NCBI GenBank assembly: GCA_004843165.1 | Contig: CP039459.1 | Location: 1,208,501-1,272,500 of the forward strand | Origin: Acetobacteraceae bacterium | GTDB lineage: Bacteria; Pseudomonadota; Alphaproteobacteria; Acetobacterales; Acetobacteraceae | Direction of reading: 5' to 3' | Length of the DNA stretch: 64,000 nt | Part shown: positions 8,126-17,011 of the stretch, one piece after another | Numbering within the stretch: position 1 is the stretch's first letter | Layout of the letters: the number at the start of each line of letters is the position of its first letter | Program-made: the position numbers and the translations under genes | Notes under the pieces: generated by a model | The model's database searches: none | What the model was told of the DNA's origin: nothing | What the model saw: the letters and a program-made list of their open reading frames with translations, nothing else

Positions 8126-9031
8126 ATGTCTTCTGATGATGTCATAGAGCTTCTTGCCTATAAGGGGCAGGTCTATGCGGCACTTGTGAACGGGGAAGGC
8201 GACATCTGCCGATCCGGTATTTATCATCCAGAAGAATCTGGTCAGCTCGGCGATATTCATTGGGTAAAGATTTTAAAATCTGTTCCAGGCCTTTCCGGCG
8301 CTTTTGTTTTGCTGGAAAAGAATGTTGAGGGTTTTTTACCCTATCGCAAGAATTATTCCTTTCAAGAGGGGGATTTTCTGGCGGCCTCTATTACCAGAGA
8401 GGCACAGCATGGCAAAGGATTACGCTTAAAGGCGCTGCCTGATCTCAAAATTCCTGATAAAATTAAGAATGAGAAAAAACCTTTCCTTTTAAAAAGGGGA
8501 AAATCCCTTTTGCAAATTTGGGCAGAGGAATTTCCAAGGGCGGAAATACGCTCTCCACATCCTGAAATAGCCCTTTATTTCCCAAAAGAAATCCGTTCAC
8601 GTTTTCAAATTGATTATAATGCTTTTGATGCCGGCCTTAAAGAAGCGTTCGAAGCTTTAGGTGATCCACATTTTGACTTATCTCATGGGATCGAAGCGCA
8701 TCTTTGCGTGACGGAGGCTTTAACAGCGATTGATTTGGATGCGCCGCAAGGGGCAGGGTTTGAAGAGAACCGCCGCGCGATTGAAAAACTCCTTCGTGAA
8801 ATCGAATTAAGGCATTTAGGTGGCGTTATTTTAATTGATCCTGCAGGATTGCCGCTTAAAAAACGTTTTGCACTGACAAAATTTATTCAGGAATATGCAA
8901 AACAAACATTTTCCTTAAAATCTTTAAATGTGTTGGGCGCTACGCCCTCCGGCATGATTGAGTTAAGCGTAAAACGAGAGCGTAAATCACTTTTTGAAGC
9001 GTTGCAGTCTTTAGAAGAACAAGGCGTATAA
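8126..9031 (+). CDS. Short ribonuclease E/G-like protein
   Basis: A 301-residue member of the RNase E/G family, much shorter than RNase G (about 490). It has a degenerate S1-like N-terminal half (GLSGAFVLLEKNVEGFLPY) and a DNase I-like catalytic core. The two metal-binding aspartates of RNase E appear conserved: D203 in TAIDLDA and D238 in VILIDPAG. The zinc-link CPxC segment and the small domain after it are absent, so tetramer formation as in RNase E is unlikely. This short form between maf and yacG is common in alphaproteobacteria. The start has AAAGAGAGGAATG-like spacing upstream. Confidence 0.75.
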   Translation: MSSDDVIELLAYKGQVYAALVNGEGDICRSGIYHPEESGQLGDIHWVKILKSVPGLSGAFVLLEKNVEGFLPYRKNYSFQEGDFLAASITREAQHGKGLRLKALPDLKIPDKIKNEKKPFLLKRGKSLLQIWAEEFPRAEIRSPHPEIALYFPKEIRSRFQIDYNAFDAGLKEAFEALGDPHFDLSHGIEAHLCVTEALTAIDLDAPQGAGFEENRRAIEKLLREIELRHLGGVILIDPAGLPLKKRFALTKFIQEYAKQTFSLKSLNVLGATPSGMIELSVKRERKSLFEALQSLEEQGV

Positions 9032-9333
9032 AACAAAGGGGAAACGCCTTACCCGTATAAATATTTCTGCCTTTTTATTTTTATGATAATTTGAAAACAA
9101 GTTCTGTTTTTGAAGTGAGGGGCAAGATAAGACCGTCAGAAATTCTTTTACAAAAAAAAGAAAAGATAAAAGAGATTTTAGTTGAAGGGCATAGTGATGA
9201 GAATTTTTTACGTCAAATTTGCCCTTACAGCGTTTCTCTGTCCGAGTTTTTGTTATGACACAGCCACAACGCTTAAAGTATAATAAAAAACCTTATCAGA
9301 AATGATTGAAAAAATATTTAAAAAGGAAAGAAA
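9032..9333 (+). other. RNase-yacG spacer with two overlapping micro-ORFs
   Basis: About 300 bases without an assured gene. A GTG at 9115 opens 47 codons to 9258 with protein-like composition (SEILLQKKEKIKEILVEGH). In another frame an ATG at 9197 opens 28 codons to 9283, with GAAGGG at good spacing and a hydrophobic stretch ending FALTAFLC that resembles a short lipoprotein signal. At most one of them can be real; neither is recognised. No terminator is evident. Confidence 0.3.
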
Positions 9334-9528
9334 ATGGCCTGTCCTCTTTGCAACAAACCAACAGAACATGCGTCACGCCCTTTTTGCTCTGCCCGGTGCA
9401 AACAGATTGATTTAGGCCGCTGGTTTAATGGGGATTATCGTGTGGCTTCCCAACGAGAGGAAGATTTCGCAGAGGCGGTAGCGCTAACAGAAAGAGAACT
9501 TTTGCGCCGTCAGGAAGAAGAGAAATAG
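9334..9528 (+). CDS. yacG: DNA gyrase inhibitor / zinc-binding protein YacG
   Basis: A 64-residue protein with the four zinc cysteines in CPLCNKP and FCSARCK, followed by the family-typical DLGRWFNGDYRV. In E. coli it binds GyrB and blocks DNA binding by gyrase. The ribosome binding site AAAGGAAAG precedes the ATG. It closes the infA-maf-RNase-yacG block, as in other alphaproteobacteria. Confidence 0.93.
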   Translation: MACPLCNKPTEHASRPFCSARCKQIDLGRWFNGDYRVASQREEDFAEAVALTERELLRRQEEEK

Positions 9529-9649
9529 GAAAAATTTAAGAAAAATAAAGAATCTCTTAAAAAGGGGTTGCCTAAGGCCAAACACTAGGCTAAACCTTAG
9601 CCCCAGTGGATATGCTTCTTTTTATCGAGACAAGGGATAAAAAGATTTT

Positions 9650-9725
9650 GCCCGAGTAGCTCAGTCGGTAGAGCAAGCGACTGAAAATCGCTGTGTCGGT
9701 GGTTCGATTCCGCCCTCGGGCACCA
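9650..9725 (+). tRNA. tRNA-Phe (GAA)
   Basis: A 76-base cloverleaf with acceptor GCCCGAG/CTCGGGC, D-loop AGCTCAGTCGGTAGAGC, anticodon loop CTGAAAA with GAA, T-arm GGTTCGATTCC and encoded CCA. Confidence 0.98.
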
Positions 9726-9755
9726 CTTTTCCTTTAGAAATATTTAAGAATTAGC

Positions 9756-9795
9756 CCAGCAAAAGAACATTGTTTTCTTCTGCTGGTTTTTTTTT
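9756..9795 (+). terminator. Terminator of tRNA-Phe
   Basis: CCAGCA and TGCTGG close a longer imperfect stem followed by nine T, 30 bases after the tRNA. Confidence 0.75.
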
Positions 9796-10082
9796 GTTTA
9801 TGCTTGCAAAAGCAATGCTGTTTTAAAGCATAAAATAATTTCACGAGTATGTTTCCTTTTTGCCCTTTTTCCCATGTGTTACATATCATCTCTTGAGTAT
9901 GTCGCAGATAAAAACTCGTCAACAGGTTCTTGAGTGGCTAAGGAAGATAGAACAGTTTTCTATATATGATGTTTGATGAAATCATTTTAAGGGTAGAGAA
10001 TTTTCTAGAAAATTGTTTTGCTTGTGGGATGTCGTTTTTTATTTGATTTTGAACGTCAATCCCAAGATGTGGAAGGATTAAC
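9796..10082. other. AT-rich spacer before the HTH gene
   Basis: No convincing gene. A TATGCTT...AAAGCATA inverted repeat lies near 9797-9833. Just before the HTH gene a GGGATGTCG segment faces ACGTCAATCCC (about 10027-10062), an imperfect inverted repeat that could be an autoregulatory operator. Confidence 0.3.
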
Positions 10083-10331
10083 ATGGGGGATGCAGGGTTT
10101 GGGGAGCGTTTGACGGGGTGGCGGAAAAAGAGCGGTTTGTCACGTGTGGATGTGGCTAAGGCTTTGGATCTGGAGAAATCCTATCTCCAATCTGTCGAAG
10201 AGGGGCGGGTTTATCCAACCCGTTTGGCGATGCTCGGTTTCGAAAAATTCTTTGAGTTGCAGAAAAAGAAGCATATCTTTCAAAGAGGGGTATTTTTGAA
10301 TCCTCCTACCAGACGAAAGGGGCTGAAATAG
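10083..10331 (+). CDS. Small Cro/CI-type helix-turn-helix protein
   Basis: An 82-residue XRE-family DNA-binding protein. Residues about 6-60 form the five-helix HTH (FGERLTGWRKKSGLSRVDVA, then the recognition part KSYLQSVEEGRVYPTR). The rest is a short basic tail. It has no sensor domain, so it may act as a simple repressor or as an antitoxin-like regulator. No toxin gene is adjacent. Its ATG has GTGGAAGGA upstream. Target genes are unknown; the inverted repeat just upstream would suit autoregulation. Confidence 0.75.
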   Translation: MGDAGFGERLTGWRKKSGLSRVDVAKALDLEKSYLQSVEEGRVYPTRLAMLGFEKFFELQKKKHIFQRGVFLNPPTRRKGLK

Positions 10332-10374
10332 ATTTCCCTTGTGCCGAAAATAAAGGGGGAAATCCTTTGAATAA

Positions 10375-10404
10375 TTGACAGAAAGAGATATAAGCCAATA
10401 AACT
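10375..10404 (+). promoter_or_regulatory. Candidate promoter for the DUF421 gene
   Basis: A perfect -35 box TTGACA (10375-10380) is followed after 18 bases by TAAACT (10399-10404), a fair -10 match. It lies about 105 bases upstream of the DUF421 start. Confidence 0.4.
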
Positions 10405-10509
10405 TCCAGCCGTAGCAAGCCGGGCTATTTCCGACTTTTTCAGTCCTAATTAAAATCAAATATAAAAACCCTCCTGCCTTATGCGCAGGCAGAAAGATAA
10501 GGGAAAATC

Positions 10510-11274
10510 ATGTCTCATTTACTCGATAATGTTTTACATGGTCTGGATGTCTATTTTACCCTTTCGAAAACAAATCTTTCTTTTTACCTCTCCATGCTAT
10601 GGGAGATTTTAACGGGCTTTGCCGTTGTGATTGCCTATTTACGTTTTACCGGCAGAACCCAGTTTGCCCAGATGAATGCGATTGATCTGATTGGCAATTT
10701 TATCATCGGTGGTGTGATTGGCTGTGCGCTCTTTTCGCCCAGCATTACCTTTATGACTTATTTGGTGGCGCTGGTGCTAAGTGTTTTGGTGCTGGGTATT
10801 TTAAATTATCTCTATCTTCATATTGATTTTTTCCATCGTGTGACGGTCGGAAATCCTATTCCGGTTATTCGGGATGGAAAATTTTTGATGAAGCCGCTTT
10901 TATCCCGTGCGAGTAAGGTTGACGTGTTAAATGTGACCTCTCAGTTAAATTTACAGGGAATTTTTTGTTTTAATGAGGTTGCTTATGCCCAGTTGGAACC
11001 TAATGGGGCGCTTACAGTGACCAAGAACAAAGCGGAAATTCCGGCTGTCACAGTGATTTATCAAGGCTCTATTCGCAAAGAATCTTTGGAAAATCTTGAA
11101 AAAACGGAAGAGGAGCTTTTAGCAGACATGAAAAAATATGGGATTGCGCATGAAAAGGATATTTTCCTTGCGGAATATGCGCATAACGGTTTCCGTTATA
11201 TTTGTTTAGATGGCCATGTCTTCCCAAAAGCTGCTAGTTCACAAGTCTCTTTTATGGAAAATGAAAAGGATTAA
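10510..11274 (+). CDS. DUF421 (YetF-family) membrane protein
   Basis: A 254-residue protein with three N-terminal membrane segments (about residues 25-45, 58-80 and 84-105), then the conserved cytoplasmic YetF domain with NPIPVIRDGKF and the LRFTGRTQFAQM-type loop. YetF proteins are widespread; their biochemical role is poorly defined, and links to stress and spore envelope functions are only reported for Bacillus. The ATG has AAGGGAAAATC upstream. Its last four bases overlap the end of the convergent Cdh gene, so no separate terminator exists. Confidence 0.8.
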   Translation: MSHLLDNVLHGLDVYFTLSKTNLSFYLSMLWEILTGFAVVIAYLRFTGRTQFAQMNAIDLIGNFIIGGVIGCALFSPSITFMTYLVALVLSVLVLGILNYLYLHIDFFHRVTVGNPIPVIRDGKFLMKPLLSRASKVDVLNVTSQLNLQGIFCFNEVAYAQLEPNGALTVTKNKAEIPAVTVIYQGSIRKESLENLEKTEEELLADMKKYGIAHEKDIFLAEYAHNGFRYICLDGHVFPKAASSQVSFMENEKD

Positions 11275-12017
11275 TCCTTTTCACAATTATGCTCTTGGAG
11301 CATTTCGCCAGATCCCCAGTTGAAATGTAGAAAATTGACTTCGCTGGTAAGGATGTAAAAGCGTTTTCCAGGAGCTGCGGTGACGACCATAGTCTCTTTT
11401 TTCATTTTATCCGGATCAAAATGCTTTTCCTTATTTAAAGTGAGAAAAGGGGACTCTTGAAGCGTGTCAGTGAGATGAATGTGATACGGATTACCTTTTA
11501 AAATAATGCTTTCCGGTAAATGTTCTGGATCAAGATCATGAATTTGATGGGCAACGGATTTTTTCAGACAGCTAATATGAATATGTAGCTGATTTTGAGA
11601 ACGAGCAAATTGGGAATTAATTGAAAGGGAAACGTCCTCATCTGAGATGGGATGTTGCGTGATTTTTGAAAGAATATTGCGAGCCTCCCATGCCGATTGC
11701 AAATAGTTTGGCGTTTGCGGATCGCCTAAGGCGGGGCTTTCGACACCATGTAGGCGCTGAAGTGGGATGAGGAGCACTTGCGCTTTCCCTGCAATATCTT
11801 TGAGAAGGGCATAATCTTGTTGCCGGTTATAAGCGAGGCAGGGCTTATGTTCAGGATTTTTGGCGCAGCGATGGGCAACAATATGCCAGAGCGCACTGGG
11901 ATTATGCGCCGTTTGATGGAAATAAATAACAAGACAAAGAAGCAGTGCCATGAGCGCAAGAAAGCAGAAGATCGGTTTTTTAAAAAATAATCGGATCTGT
12001 TTTGAGAACATGGTCAA
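11271..12017 (-). CDS. cdh: CDP-diacylglycerol pyrophosphatase
   Basis: A 248-residue membrane-anchored hydrolase that splits CDP-diacylglycerol into phosphatidate and CMP. One N-terminal membrane anchor (about residues 14-32) precedes the family motifs: ALWHIVAHRCA, CLAYNRQQDYALLKDI, the HGVESPAL segment, and the HIT-like catalytic motif QLHIHISC with histidines spaced as in Cdh. A C-terminal sensor segment follows. Length is standard for the family. It overlaps the DUF421 gene by four bases tail to tail. Confidence 0.88.
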   Translation of the reverse strand: MTMFSKQIRLFFKKPIFCFLALMALLLCLVIYFHQTAHNPSALWHIVAHRCAKNPEHKPCLAYNRQQDYALLKDIAGKAQVLLIPLQRLHGVESPALGDPQTPNYLQSAWEARNILSKITQHPISDEDVSLSINSQFARSQNQLHIHISCLKKSVAHQIHDLDPEHLPESIILKGNPYHIHLTDTLQESPFLTLNKEKHFDPDKMKKETMVVTAAPGKRFYILTSEVNFLHFNWGSGEMLQEHNCEKD

Positions 12018-12197
12018 GGTGGCCCTTTTTGTTGAGGTTTAAAGGCAGAGTTTTGTCTGTTTTTCTTTTTAAAGAAAGGGGCTAGAAAAATTTTGTTTTC
12101 ACAGACAGGATACGATAAGGGTAAAAGAGCGTTTTAACGTGTAAAATTTAAATTGGGCGAATTTGCCCTGAGGTTAAAGTTTAAGGAACGAGAAAAG

Positions 12198-12809
12198 ATG
12201 AAAAAAACATTTTTAATCGCAGGGCTTTTAGCTGTTGCGCCTGTTATGAGTGTCAATTTTGCCCATGCGGATGAGATGGATATGTCCACCTCTGAAAAGG
12301 CCGTCAAGGTTTCTGATACGGTGGCATGGATTTCTAAAAAAATGACAGAGGCTGATATTGCTCAGCAAGAAGAGCAGCAAATTGGTGCCTGTGCTTTGGT
12401 GATGGATGTTCACAGCCCGCAACCGGGCCAAGGCGCACAGCCTTTGGTCATTCAGGCTCAGCATGGACAATATCGGATCGTCAGTGCGGATTCCGTTTGG
12501 AAATTGGTACAGAATGAAGGGGTGAAGGCCAATATTGAAATCGGCTCTTATAAAGCGCAATGGAATATGACACCGCTTGCACCGGTTGCAATGGGGACAC
12601 CGATTACACAGGATGATCTTAATAAGCTTCTGACAGCATTAAACCAAAATCAGGACGGTAAAATCACCTATAATTTCTCTGCACCACAGGCCAGCACTTT
12701 CCAAAATCAGGCAGCGCCTACACAAGTCGGTGCACCTCAGGTTCTACAGATTCAAACAAATGGTATTTCCAAAGTTGTTGATTCTTTCCAATCCTGCATC
12801 GGGTCATAA
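12198..12809 (+). CDS. Secreted protein of unknown function
   Basis: A 203-residue protein with a clear Sec signal peptide (MKKTFLIAGLLAVAPVMS, cleavage after AHA). I use the ATG at 12198 because GGAACGAG lies before it and the signal peptide starts there; an ATG 45 bases upstream would bury the signal. The mature part is Gln-rich, with two cysteines (one in QIGACALVM and one near the C-terminus in FQSCIG) that may form a disulfide in the periplasm. I do not recognise the family. It has its own terminator. Confidence 0.65.
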   Translation: MKKTFLIAGLLAVAPVMSVNFAHADEMDMSTSEKAVKVSDTVAWISKKMTEADIAQQEEQQIGACALVMDVHSPQPGQGAQPLVIQAQHGQYRIVSADSVWKLVQNEGVKANIEIGSYKAQWNMTPLAPVAMGTPITQDDLNKLLTALNQNQDGKITYNFSAPQASTFQNQAAPTQVGAPQVLQIQTNGISKVVDSFQSCIGS

Positions 12810-12838
12810 GTTTTACGCTTAGAATGGATGTTTGAAAG

Positions 12839-12872
12839 CCTGCCTCTTTTTACGAGAGGCAGGTTTCTTTTT
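12839..12872 (+). terminator. Rho-independent terminator
   Basis: CCTGCCTCT and AGAGGCAGG form a perfect nine-base stem followed by a T-rich run. It ends two bases before the stop of the convergent MDR gene. Confidence 0.85.
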
Positions 12873-12874
12873 GG

Positions 12875-13885
12875 TTACATTTTTAAAAGGATTTTGCCTT
12901 CATGCCCGGAAGACTGGTTGGCATGGAGGGCTTCTTGAATCTCATCAAGCGGATAAACGCCGCCGACAGGCAATTCAAACCGCCCATCTTGGATATGGGC
13001 TGCAAGATCAGCAAAAACGGCTGCACGTTTTTCACCTTTAAGTGCTTTTTTAAGAGGGGTTGCCCAAAAGCCCCGTATTATCCGATGGGAAAAGATAAAA
13101 GCGCCTGCTTCGATTGGCAAAGGCTTGCCGGTTAAATTGCCAAATAAAACAAGCTGTCCTTTTTCATTGAGAAGGTCAATCAAGTCTTTCCCGGCCTCAC
13201 CGCCGACAGCATCAACAGCGGCAGCGGCATTTGCACCATTCATGATTTTTTTGGCTTGCTCAATCCAATCAGAATCTTTGGTGCAAACTGTTTGCTGGCC
13301 TTTTTCGGAGAGTGTTTTACATTGCTCTTTATTCCGAAGGAGGCTGAGAATTTTAAAGCCTTTTTCCTCTCCCAATGTGGCGAGCATTTTCCCAACCGTT
13401 CCGCCAGCAGCATCTTGGACAAGCCATTGATTTTTGGAAAGGGGGATTTTTTTCTCTAGAAAATCGCATAAGAGCCAAGCAGAAAGCGGCATTTCCGAAA
13501 TTTGAGCTGCAAGCTCGTCTTTCATGCCCTCGGGTACTTTCCAAGCCATTTCCGCAGGGGCGGTGAAATATTCCGCCCAAGTTTCTGTACAGGCACCATA
13601 GGCAACCTTATCCCCGATTTCGAGATCAGAGACATTTGCACCAATTTTCACAATGGTTCCTACAGCTTCACTGCCGGCACCGGCAGGGAGCGTTGGTTTA
13701 TCGCCATAAGTGCCGCTGACCAGCATGCAATTATGCGTGTGAATAGGGGATAAAATGGTTTTAACGAGAACTTCGTCTGCTTTGATCTCAGGGATGGAGA
13801 TTTCTTTGATCTTTAAAACTTTCTGGGGGGCGCCGTAATGATTAAAACGGGCGGCCTTCATTTTTTCAGGAAGGATAGCATGCAT
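12875..13885 (-). CDS. Zinc-independent MDR-family oxidoreductase (quinone/enoyl reductase-like)
   Basis: A 336-residue medium-chain dehydrogenase/reductase with the GroES-like N-terminal domain (residues about 10-130) and an NADPH-binding Rossmann domain whose loop is DAAGGTVGKMLATLG. The structural and catalytic zinc ligands of alcohol dehydrogenases are missing, so it belongs with quinone oxidoreductases or trans-2-enoyl-CoA reductases. The ATG at 13885 has AAGGAAAT at good spacing. A paralogue sharing the NGAVGK loop and FWAT segment is at 46796-47866, next to DJ-1/PfpI genes. The substrate is unknown; a role in reducing reactive carbonyls is an inference. Confidence 0.82.
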   Translation of the reverse strand: MHAILPEKMKAARFNHYGAPQKVLKIKEISIPEIKADEVLVKTILSPIHTHNCMLVSGTYGDKPTLPAGAGSEAVGTIVKIGANVSDLEIGDKVAYGACTETWAEYFTAPAEMAWKVPEGMKDELAAQISEMPLSAWLLCDFLEKKIPLSKNQWLVQDAAGGTVGKMLATLGEEKGFKILSLLRNKEQCKTLSEKGQQTVCTKDSDWIEQAKKIMNGANAAAAVDAVGGEAGKDLIDLLNEKGQLVLFGNLTGKPLPIEAGAFIFSHRIIRGFWATPLKKALKGEKRAAVFADLAAHIQDGRFELPVGGVYPLDEIQEALHANQSSGHEGKILLKM

Positions 13886-14088
13886 ATCGGATTTCCTTAT
13901 TTGAAGGGAAGGAATCAGCTGAGAACAACTGAAATTCTTTTTAAAAGCGTATCAGGTTTTTAGAAATGCCCATAGAGCATCTCTAAGGCGAGGGGAGGGT
14001 AAAAAAGAGGATTGCCTTTTTTATTTTCTCTGCTAGATTCCAAGGAGTTTATTTAGAAAAATATATAGATTTTCAGGAATTTTCATTT

Positions 14089-14181
14089 ATGTCGCACCCA
14101 ATCCATATAAATATGGATTTATTAAGAGCATATTTCGTCTTTGAGGATGAAATCATGGGTGCTTGGCGTTGGCGTTCGTAA
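14089..14181 (+). CDS. Possible 30-residue leader peptide upstream of receptor 1
   Basis: An ATG with AGGA ten bases before it opens 30 codons ending in a Trp/Arg-rich tail (MGAWRWRS). It ends ten bases before the GTAACG element shared with the second receptor locus. The second locus has a similarly placed 49-codon ORF. It may be a leader peptide or a chance ORF. Confidence 0.3.
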   Translation: MSHPIHINMDLLRAYFVFEDEIMGAWRWRS

Positions 14182-14189
14182 AATTTATT

Positions 14190-14260
14190 GCGTAACGTTT
14201 GAGAAAATTCTCCTTAAAATAATGGGAGAGGATCTTTCTAAGATTTTTTAGGCGTTACAG
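14190..14260 (+). promoter_or_regulatory. GTAACG...CGTTAC element upstream of receptor 1
   Basis: GCGTAACGT (14190-14198) and TTTTTAGGCGTTACAG (ending 14260) contain the inverted pair GTAACG/CGTTAC about 55 bases apart. Nearly identical arms occur upstream of receptor 2 (17156-17295). This could be a paired operator or the closing stem of a leader RNA. Confidence 0.45.
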
Positions 14261-14348
14261 GGAATTTTATTCTGGATGCCTTTTTTTTAGGTCTGTTGAA
14301 AGAAAACAGATTGGCGTTTGGAATTTTGGATGCCGGGTTTTCTTTTAA

Positions 14349-16862
14349 ATGTTCTTCTTTTTTCGTAAACGATATCTTTATTTAGGTTTTTTTTTAGGAC
14401 TAGGCTGTTCTTTTTCTTTGGATAGGATGGCTTTGGGGGAGGAAATTGACCTCAAACAAAGTCCAACCTATCAGCGTTTTTTTGCAGAACATTCTTCAGA
14501 AAAACGTGCAAGGGCAAAGCACGCCAAATCACTTACCCCTGTTGCGGAGCATTTTGGGGTGGCGGGTCATCGCCGCCGTCAGCCTGTAGATCCCGAAGAT
14601 CCTCATAATGCAGAGGCCGTTATTGGCCGAAAAACCCTTGGGGAATTTATTGCAGGAACAAATGCACAGGCGGCCTTAGCTTATTCGACACCGGGTGCAA
14701 GTTTTTCTGCTTCAGACCCAATGGGGACGAATGCGAAAACCAGTACTTTTTATCTCCGTGGATTTGATATTAGCCAGCTTGGTGTCACGATGGATGGCAT
14801 TCCGATGGGGAATCAAGGATTTGGAAGTGCGGATGGTGCAAATGTGAGTGAATTATTGATTCAGGAAAATATCCATTCTTTGTCAGCCTCACAGGGAGCC
14901 GGCGGTGTGGATGTTCCTGCCTCAACGACTTTGGGCGGTACGCTGACCTATACAACTTTGGACCCTTCTGAAAAATTCGGTGTGGATATTGGGCAGGAAT
15001 TTGGGAGTTTCAGTGGGTATCGTACTTTTGGACGTTTAAATTCAGGGCGCTTAAATCCGACAGGGACGAAATTCATGGCCTCCTTTTTGCGCAATCAAAG
15101 CAATATGTGGACGGGGGGTGGTTTCCAGCGGGAAGAGGCAATGAATTTTAAATTGGTTCAACCGATTTCCAATTTTGGAAAAATCACGCTGACTTCCGAC
15201 TGGTCAGATTCGCCTCAATATAATTTGCCTGGCAATACCAAGCACATGCTGGGCTCATTGGGGTACGGCGATCATAATTTTTATCCAGATTACGGTCAGG
15301 CAAAGAAATGGGCTGCGAATTGTCACTCAGGTTCTACGGCAGGATTACCACCGGGAGTAACCGCACAGGATGCCTGTAATTTAAGCTATCAAAGCAGTCA
15401 GCTTGAGCGGGTTTATTTGGAGGGGTTAAAGGCTGAATTTCAAATTAGTCCGGCGGTCAAGTCCAGCTCTCTTGTCTATGGACAGGTTACGGATAATTGG
15501 ACGGGCAGCACCAATTCAGGCTTTTCAACCCCCGGTAATGGTCCCGGATACCCCGTGGATATGGCGGATCTGGACGATCATTTTAAGGGACGCCGCCTTG
15601 GGGTAACACAGAATTTTGACGTACAGCTAGGACATCGCAATCATCTAAAAACGGGGATTTGGTATGAGAATAACCGTTACCATGATCCGTCTTTTTTTGG
15701 ACCATTTGGCCCAAATCAGCCAATTAATAATGTCTTTAACCTGAGCAATTCAGGCGAAGTCACAGCCATGAGTACCCAGTTTACGACCAATACGTTCCAA
15801 TTTTATGTTGAGGACGGATTTCAAATGGCAAAGAATATGACTTTTACCTATGGGTTTAAATCCTTAGTGCAGAGCACCAATGGCGGTATGACTTACCGTG
15901 CGCCAAGTGAAGTGCTCAGCAGCTGGGGGCTGGGGCCAAACTCTTTGCGGCCTGCTTATGGGCGTTTGACAGGCTCCAATGCGTTTTTGCCGCATTTTAA
16001 TTATGACTGGAAGTTTTTGCCACAGCATGAGTTTTATTTTGATGTGGCCGAAAATATGCGTCCGATTGATCCGGGAAATACCGCATGGAGTTACGGGCTT
16101 GGCAACAGCTCTTCTCTTGCAAGCGGACAGGCGCAGTTTAATGAGGAGAAAAAAAACCTGCGTCCAGAGCGCAGCTGGAACTATGTTGTGGGTTATCGTT
16201 ATAAAGGCAAATCGTTGGATTTTGGGATTGATTATTATCATACCGACTATATCGGTCGTTTAGGGCAGGTTACGACGGGCTCTTCGGTGAATGTCGGGGT
16301 GTCTCAATATCTGGCGGATCTTGGTGGCGAAAAAATGGATGGGATGGATCTGGTTGGGATTGCCCATCTCGATCATGTGCTACGTTTTCCAGATTATATG
16401 GGCAAGCTCGATTTTACGAACAGTTTTAGCTATGACCATGCCGTTTATGAAAATAGTGCCGTGCCGACAGCCAATGGCCCGGTCTCCATTAAGGGAGTGC
16501 AGCAGGTTTATTACCCAAGATATATGTATAAAACCAATGTCCATTATAATAATGGGCGTTTAGGATTTGATTTAAACGTTAATTATAATAGCGCCCGTAA
16601 TGTGACGTATACAGGGGATGTCAAGGTTCCGGGATATTGGACTTCGGAACTTACGGCCTCCTATTTGCTTGGGAGAAAAGGCAAAGAGGGTAATTTTAAA
16701 TTAGATTTTGGCGTTACCAATCTTTTTGGTCAGCATTACGTTGGCGGTATTTCTGGCCAGACAAGCCTTCAGGGGACGCCTGATAATGATAATGGCGGCA
16801 ATAATAATCTTTACTGGGCAGCGCCACGGGAATTCTTCGGTACCGTATCCGTTGTTTTTTAG
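14349..16862 (+). CDS. TonB-dependent outer-membrane receptor 1
   Basis: An 837-residue receptor for active uptake of an unknown ligand. An N-terminal hydrophobic signal (LGFFLGLGCSFS) is followed by the short motif SPTYQRFF and a basic stretch, then AEHFGVAGH, which occupies the place of a TonB box. The plug domain spans about residues 80-215 (NAEAVIGRKTL, FYLRGFD, GVTMDGIPMG, TLGGTLTYTT). The rest is a 22-strand barrel ending in phenylalanine. The last plug-barrel motifs (YKTNVHYN, NVTYTGDVKVPGYW, VTNLFGQHY) are shared with receptors 2 and 3. A 12-codon ORF at 14330-14368 overlaps its start in another frame. It is the first copy of a tandem family. Confidence 0.92.
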   Translation: MFFFFRKRYLYLGFFLGLGCSFSLDRMALGEEIDLKQSPTYQRFFAEHSSEKRARAKHAKSLTPVAEHFGVAGHRRRQPVDPEDPHNAEAVIGRKTLGEFIAGTNAQAALAYSTPGASFSASDPMGTNAKTSTFYLRGFDISQLGVTMDGIPMGNQGFGSADGANVSELLIQENIHSLSASQGAGGVDVPASTTLGGTLTYTTLDPSEKFGVDIGQEFGSFSGYRTFGRLNSGRLNPTGTKFMASFLRNQSNMWTGGGFQREEAMNFKLVQPISNFGKITLTSDWSDSPQYNLPGNTKHMLGSLGYGDHNFYPDYGQAKKWAANCHSGSTAGLPPGVTAQDACNLSYQSSQLERVYLEGLKAEFQISPAVKSSSLVYGQVTDNWTGSTNSGFSTPGNGPGYPVDMADLDDHFKGRRLGVTQNFDVQLGHRNHLKTGIWYENNRYHDPSFFGPFGPNQPINNVFNLSNSGEVTAMSTQFTTNTFQFYVEDGFQMAKNMTFTYGFKSLVQSTNGGMTYRAPSEVLSSWGLGPNSLRPAYGRLTGSNAFLPHFNYDWKFLPQHEFYFDVAENMRPIDPGNTAWSYGLGNSSSLASGQAQFNEEKKNLRPERSWNYVVGYRYKGKSLDFGIDYYHTDYIGRLGQVTTGSSVNVGVSQYLADLGGEKMDGMDLVGIAHLDHVLRFPDYMGKLDFTNSFSYDHAVYENSAVPTANGPVSIKGVQQVYYPRYMYKTNVHYNNGRLGFDLNVNYNSARNVTYTGDVKVPGYWTSELTASYLLGRKGKEGNFKLDFGVTNLFGQHYVGGISGQTSLQGTPDNDNGGNNNLYWAAPREFFGTVSVVF

Positions 16863-16865
16863 GGA

Positions 16866-16901
16866 TATTTCTTGAGACCTAGAAATACAGGGTATTTTTT
16901 T
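16866..16901 (+). terminator. Probable terminator of receptor 1
   Basis: TATTTCT and AGAAATA form a seven-base stem around an eight-base loop, followed by seven T after a short gap. Confidence 0.5.
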
Positions 16902-17011
16902 GAGTGAAAGGGATTCTTTTTCACAGAAATGGATGCTTGCTATCTTAAAAATTGAGTGATAGCGTTTTAAGAGTTGAATAAATTTTACGAATTTAAGTGA
17001 TAGGATATTTT

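Noticed and set aside
12153..12197. Earlier start for the secreted protein at 12198
   Set aside because: It would place 15 charged residues before the signal peptide, and the ribosome binding site fits the ATG at 12198.
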